Assembly (NCBI RefSeq): GCF_013912005.1 | Contig: NZ_JACESB010000024.1 | Span: 1-38,935, forward strand | Length of the DNA stretch: 38,935 nucleotides | Direction: 5' to 3' | DNA from: Brevundimonas sp. | GTDB lineage: Bacteria; Pseudomonadota; Alphaproteobacteria; Caulobacterales; Caulobacteraceae | In this document: positions 36,093 through 38,935 of the stretch, piece by piece | Layout: each line of letters starts with the position of its first letter | Position numbering within the stretch: the stretch's first letter is position 1 | Translations under genes and position numbers: made by a program | Notes under the pieces: model-generated | Told to the model about the DNA's origin: nothing | What the model saw: the letters and a program-made list of their open reading frames with translations, nothing else | Databases searched by the model: none

Positions 36093-38012
36093 ATGCTCCA
36101 GATCACCAACCTGACCTTCAACGCCTGGGGCCGCCAGTTCCTCGACGACGCCTCGGTCAGCCTCCCCCCCGGGGCCAAGGTCGGCCTCGTCGGCCGCAAC
36201 GGCATCGGCAAGTCGACCCTGTTCAAGATCATCCTCGGCGAACTGGCGGCCAACGGCGACGAGGTCTCCCTGCCGAAGACCGCCCGCATCGGCTCGGTCG
36301 ACCAGGAGCACCCGGCCACCCCGGTCAGCGTGCTCGACACCATCCTCGAGGCCGACGTCGAGCGCCACGACCTGATGACCCGGCTGGAGACGGCCGAGCC
36401 CGAGGAGATGGGCGAGATCTGGGGCCGGCTGATTGAGATCGACGCCGACAGCGCCCCCGCCCGCGCCGCCGAAATCCTCGCCGGCCTCGGCTTCAGCCCC
36501 GAGGACATGCAGCGGCCGATGTCGCACTTCTCCGGCGGCTGGCGCATGCGCGTGGCCCTGGCGGCGGCCCTGTTCGCCCAGCCCGACATGCTGCTGCTCG
36601 ACGAGCCGACCAACTACCTCGACCTCGAGGGCGCCCTGTGGCTCGAGGCCCGGCTGAAGAAATACCCGGCCACGGCCCTGATCATCTCGCACGACCGCGA
36701 GATGCTGAACGAGGTCTGCACCCACATCCTCCACCTCGCCAACCGGAAGCTGGAGCTCTACACGGGCAACTACGACGCCTTCGAGAAGATGCGCGCCGAG
36801 AAGCTGCGCCTGCTCTCCGCCACCCGGGCCAAGCAGGACGCCGAGCGGGCCCACCTGCAGGCCTTCGTCGACCGCTTCAAGGCCAAGGCCTCCAAGGCCG
36901 CCCAGGCCCAGTCGCGGGTCAAGAAGCTGCAGAAGATGCAGACGGTCGAGCTGCCGCCCGAGGAGCGCGTCGCCCCCTTCACCCTTCCCTCGCCCGAGCG
37001 CCCCCTGCCGCCGCCGCTGATCCGGCTGGAGAAGGCCTCGGTCGGCTACGAGCCGGGCAAGCCCATCCTGCGCAATCTGAACCTGCGGATGGACCTCGAC
37101 GACCGCATCGGCCTGCTCGGCGTCAACGGCGCCGGCAAGTCGACCTTCGCCAAGCTCATCGCCAAGGCCCTGACCATCGACGCCGGCGAGTTCCACCGGG
37201 ACGGCAAGATGCGGGTCGGCTGGTTCCACCAGCACCAGATCGAGGCCATGGACCCGACCGACACCCCGCTGGAGATCATCCGCCGGGCCATGCCGGACGC
37301 CTCGGAGTCCAGCCGCCGCAGCCGGCTGGCCCAGTTCGGCCTGCCGTTCGAGAAGCAGGAGACCAAGGTCGCGGCCCTGTCGGGCGGCGAGCGCGCCCGC
37401 CTGCTGCTCAACCTGGTGGCCATGGACGCGCCGCACATCCTGATCCTCGACGAGCCGACCAACCACCTCGACATCGACAGCCGCCGCGCCCTGCTCGACG
37501 CCCTCAACGCCTACACCGGCGCCGTCATCCTGATCACCCACGACCGCTCGCTGATGGAGCTGGTCGCCGACCGCCTGTGGCTGGCCGCCGACGGCACGGT
37601 GAAGCCCTTCGACGGCGACATGGACGACTACGCCAAATTCGTCCTCGACCGCGCGAAACAGGCGGGCATGAAGCCCTCCCAGGTGAAGGCGGAGCCGGCG
37701 CCGGCGGCCACAGACGCGGCCAGTTCGGGCCCTCAAGCAGCGAGCGGCCGCGCCGCGAGCGATAGGGCCCCAAAAAAATCCGGCCCCTCCCCGTCCACCC
37801 TGCGCCACGCCGCGAGGAAGGCCGAGGAGCGCATGGCCGCCCTCGCCGCCGACCTCGCCCGGCTCGACGACGACCTCGCCAACGCCGCGGTCCACGATCC
37901 GAAGAAGCTCGAGGGCCTGACCCGCGCCCGCGCGAAGGCCCAGGCCGACCTCGACGCCGCCGAGGCCGCCTGGATGGAAGCCGAGGAAGCGCTGGCGGAG
38001 GCGACGGCCTGA
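36093..38012 (+). CDS. ABC-F ATPase (Uup/YheS-like translation factor)
   Basis: 639 residues, no membrane segments. NBD1: Walker A GRNGIGKST (35-43), signature HFSGGWRMRV, Walker B LLLDEPTNYLDLEG. An inter-domain arm with RAEKLRLLSATRAKQDAERAHLQ follows. NBD2: GVNGAGKST (about 344-352), signature LSGGERAR, Walker B LILDEPTNHLDIDS. The C-terminus (about 575-639) is a coiled coil like that of Uup and YheS. ABC-F proteins act on stalled ribosomes. Residues 546-559 in the linker are encoded by copy 2 of the palindromic repeat, and are followed by a seven-A run. ATG at 36093. Confidence 0.95.
   Translation: MLQITNLTFNAWGRQFLDDASVSLPPGAKVGLVGRNGIGKSTLFKIILGELAANGDEVSLPKTARIGSVDQEHPATPVSVLDTILEADVERHDLMTRLETAEPEEMGEIWGRLIEIDADSAPARAAEILAGLGFSPEDMQRPMSHFSGGWRMRVALAAALFAQPDMLLLDEPTNYLDLEGALWLEARLKKYPATALIISHDREMLNEVCTHILHLANRKLELYTGNYDAFEKMRAEKLRLLSATRAKQDAERAHLQAFVDRFKAKASKAAQAQSRVKKLQKMQTVELPPEERVAPFTLPSPERPLPPPLIRLEKASVGYEPGKPILRNLNLRMDLDDRIGLLGVNGAGKSTFAKLIAKALTIDAGEFHRDGKMRVGWFHQHQIEAMDPTDTPLEIIRRAMPDASESSRRSRLAQFGLPFEKQETKVAALSGGERARLLLNLVAMDAPHILILDEPTNHLDIDSRRALLDALNAYTGAVILITHDRSLMELVADRLWLAADGTVKPFDGDMDDYAKFVLDRAKQAGMKPSQVKAEPAPAATDAASSGPQAASGRAASDRAPKKSGPSPSTLRHAARKAEERMAALAADLARLDDDLANAAVHDPKKLEGLTRARAKAQADLDAAEAAWMEAEEALAEATA
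37730..37767. repeat. Palindromic interspersed repeat, copy 2 (inside ABC-F coding sequence)
   Basis: The reverse complement of this 38-bp stretch matches copy 1 (36022-36059) at 34 of 38 bases. It lies in frame and encodes an Ala/Gly/Ser/Arg-rich piece (GPQAASGRAASDRA) of the linker between NBD2 and the coiled coil, a site where extra residues should be tolerated. Confidence 0.8.
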
Positions 38013-38087
38013 CGACCGGGCGCACGACGGCGATGTTCACGTAACGGGAATCGTTGGACGCTCGACCATCGCACGTGGAGCCCGCCC

Positions 38088-38474
38088 ATGATCCGTCCCG
38101 CCGTCGTCGCCGCCGCCCTTCTCGCCGCCGCCCCGGCCTTCGCCCAGGAGCCGGGTCGCGAGCGCTACCAGCTCGAGGTTTCCGTCGTCCGGAATGGCGT
38201 CGAGATCGTCTCAACCCGCACCCAGATCGTGGAGGACGTCCCCGCCAGCGCCTCGGCGAGCATCAACGGCGTCACCTACGCCTTCGAGGCCGACCTGTTC
38301 ACGGTGCAGGGCGACGGCGGCGACGCGCAGATGATGGTCCAGGCCCATCTGTCGCGCGGGGAAGTCGAGCTGGCCGCCCCGCGCCTCACCTTCCTGCGCG
38401 GCGATCGGGCCGCCGTGCGGGTGGGGGACGACTCCGGCGACCTGCTGACGATGTCTATCACGCCCATCGACTGA
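38088..38474 (+). CDS. Small secreted protein of unknown function
   Basis: 128 residues from ATG at 38088 with GGAG upstream. A signal peptide (1-19, ending PAFA-Q) is followed by a beta-rich mature domain of about 108 residues: [40 protein letters not shown] and later short strands. No Cys, no lipobox, no motif I recognise. It lies between the ABC-F gene and mutL, with 49 bp to mutL. Homology search is needed to place it. Confidence 0.75.
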   Translation: MIRPAVVAAALLAAAPAFAQEPGRERYQLEVSVVRNGVEIVSTRTQIVEDVPASASASINGVTYAFEADLFTVQGDGGDAQMMVQAHLSRGEVELAAPRLTFLRGDRAAVRVGDDSGDLLTMSITPID

Positions 38475-38523
38475 GCCCCGTCGCCTTCTTCCGGCGGCGG
38501 GAAAGCGGCATACTTGCGAATCC

Positions 38524-38935
38524 ATGCCCATCCGCCGCCTCCCCCCCGAGACCGTCAACCGCATCGCCGCCGGCGAGGTGGTCGAGCGGCCGGCCAGCGC
38601 CGTCAAGGAGCTGGTCGAGAACGCCCTCGACGCCGGCGCCCGCCGGGTCGAGGTCCAGGCCGACGGCGGCGGCCTGACCCGGCTGCTCATCGCCGACGAC
38701 GGCTGCGGCATGGCCCCGGACCAGCTGGCCCTGGCCATCGAGCGCCACGCCACCTCCAAGCTCGAGCCGGACGACGCCGGCGACGTCGACCTGCTGCGCA
38801 TCTCCACCCTCGGCTTCCGCGGCGAGGCCCTGCCCTCGATCGGCTCGGTCGCCCGCCTGACCATCACCTCCCGCCCCCGCGAGGGCGGCGACGCCCACAG
38901 CATCACCGTCGAGGGCGGCGCCGCCCTCGCGGGGG
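38524..38935 (+). CDS. mutL: DNA mismatch repair protein MutL, N-terminal part
   Basis: 137 residues visible; the gene continues past the right edge. GHKL ATPase motifs are complete so far: [26 protein letters not shown] (motif I, with the Mg-binding Glu and Asn), DDGCGM (motif II) and [14 protein letters not shown] (motif III, the ATP lid). MutL links MutS mismatch recognition to strand removal. Confidence 0.97.
   Translation, partial: MPIRRLPPETVNRIAAGEVVERPASAVKELVENALDAGARRVEVQADGGGLTRLLIADDGCGMAPDQLALAIERHATSKLEPDDAGDVDLLRISTLGFRGEALPSIGSVARLTITSRPREGGDAHSITVEGGAALAG

Overview
This is high-GC DNA with tightly packed, overlapping genes. The core-gene content (guaB/guaA, rsmB, rlmE, purM/purN, rnd, ndk, mutL) and the protein sequences suggest an alphaproteobacterium, probably of the Caulobacterales (Brevundimonas- or Caulobacter-like). 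The taxonomy is inference from gene style and was not tested by search.

The window has two parts. About 1-20036 is the right-hand portion of an integrated mobile element. It holds a ParB-type protein cut by the window start, a CoiA-like nuclease-fold protein, and a divergent pair of uncharacterised genes. Next comes a long heavy-metal efflux operon on the minus strand: His-rich periplasmic protein, czcC, czcB, czcA, a short CDF transporter and a full CzcD, followed by DUF305, small membrane and acyltransferase genes. Then come a divergent MerR regulator / short CDF transporter pair, an arsenic operon (arsR, arsC, acr3, GNAT, arsH), an AlpA-type excisionase and a P4-type tyrosine integrase. 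The integrase abuts the 3' end of guaA, a known type of island insertion site. The other element end lies left of the window.

From guaA to the right end is ordinary chromosome. guaB, a MAPEG gene, rsmB, a nucleoside phosphorylase-like gene and guaA form one compact minus-strand operon joining GMP synthesis with rRNA methylation. Then come a tandem DUF2061 membrane protein, rlmE, a cyclophilin, an HD-type protein, rnd, purM, a secreted M28 peptidase coupled to purN, an M13 metallopeptidase, a glycine-zipper lipoprotein, a DUF1275 protein, ndk, an ABC-F ATPase, a small secreted protein and the start of mutL.

The least expected items are these. A 38-bp palindromic repeat occurs twice in opposite orientation: once just upstream of the ABC-F gene and once inside its reading frame, with a compensatory base-pair change between copies. 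The metal regulators have compact promoters whose predicted transcripts begin at or next to the start codon. An uncharacterised divergent gene pair, one with a nuclease-like motif, sits at the junction between element backbone and metal cargo.
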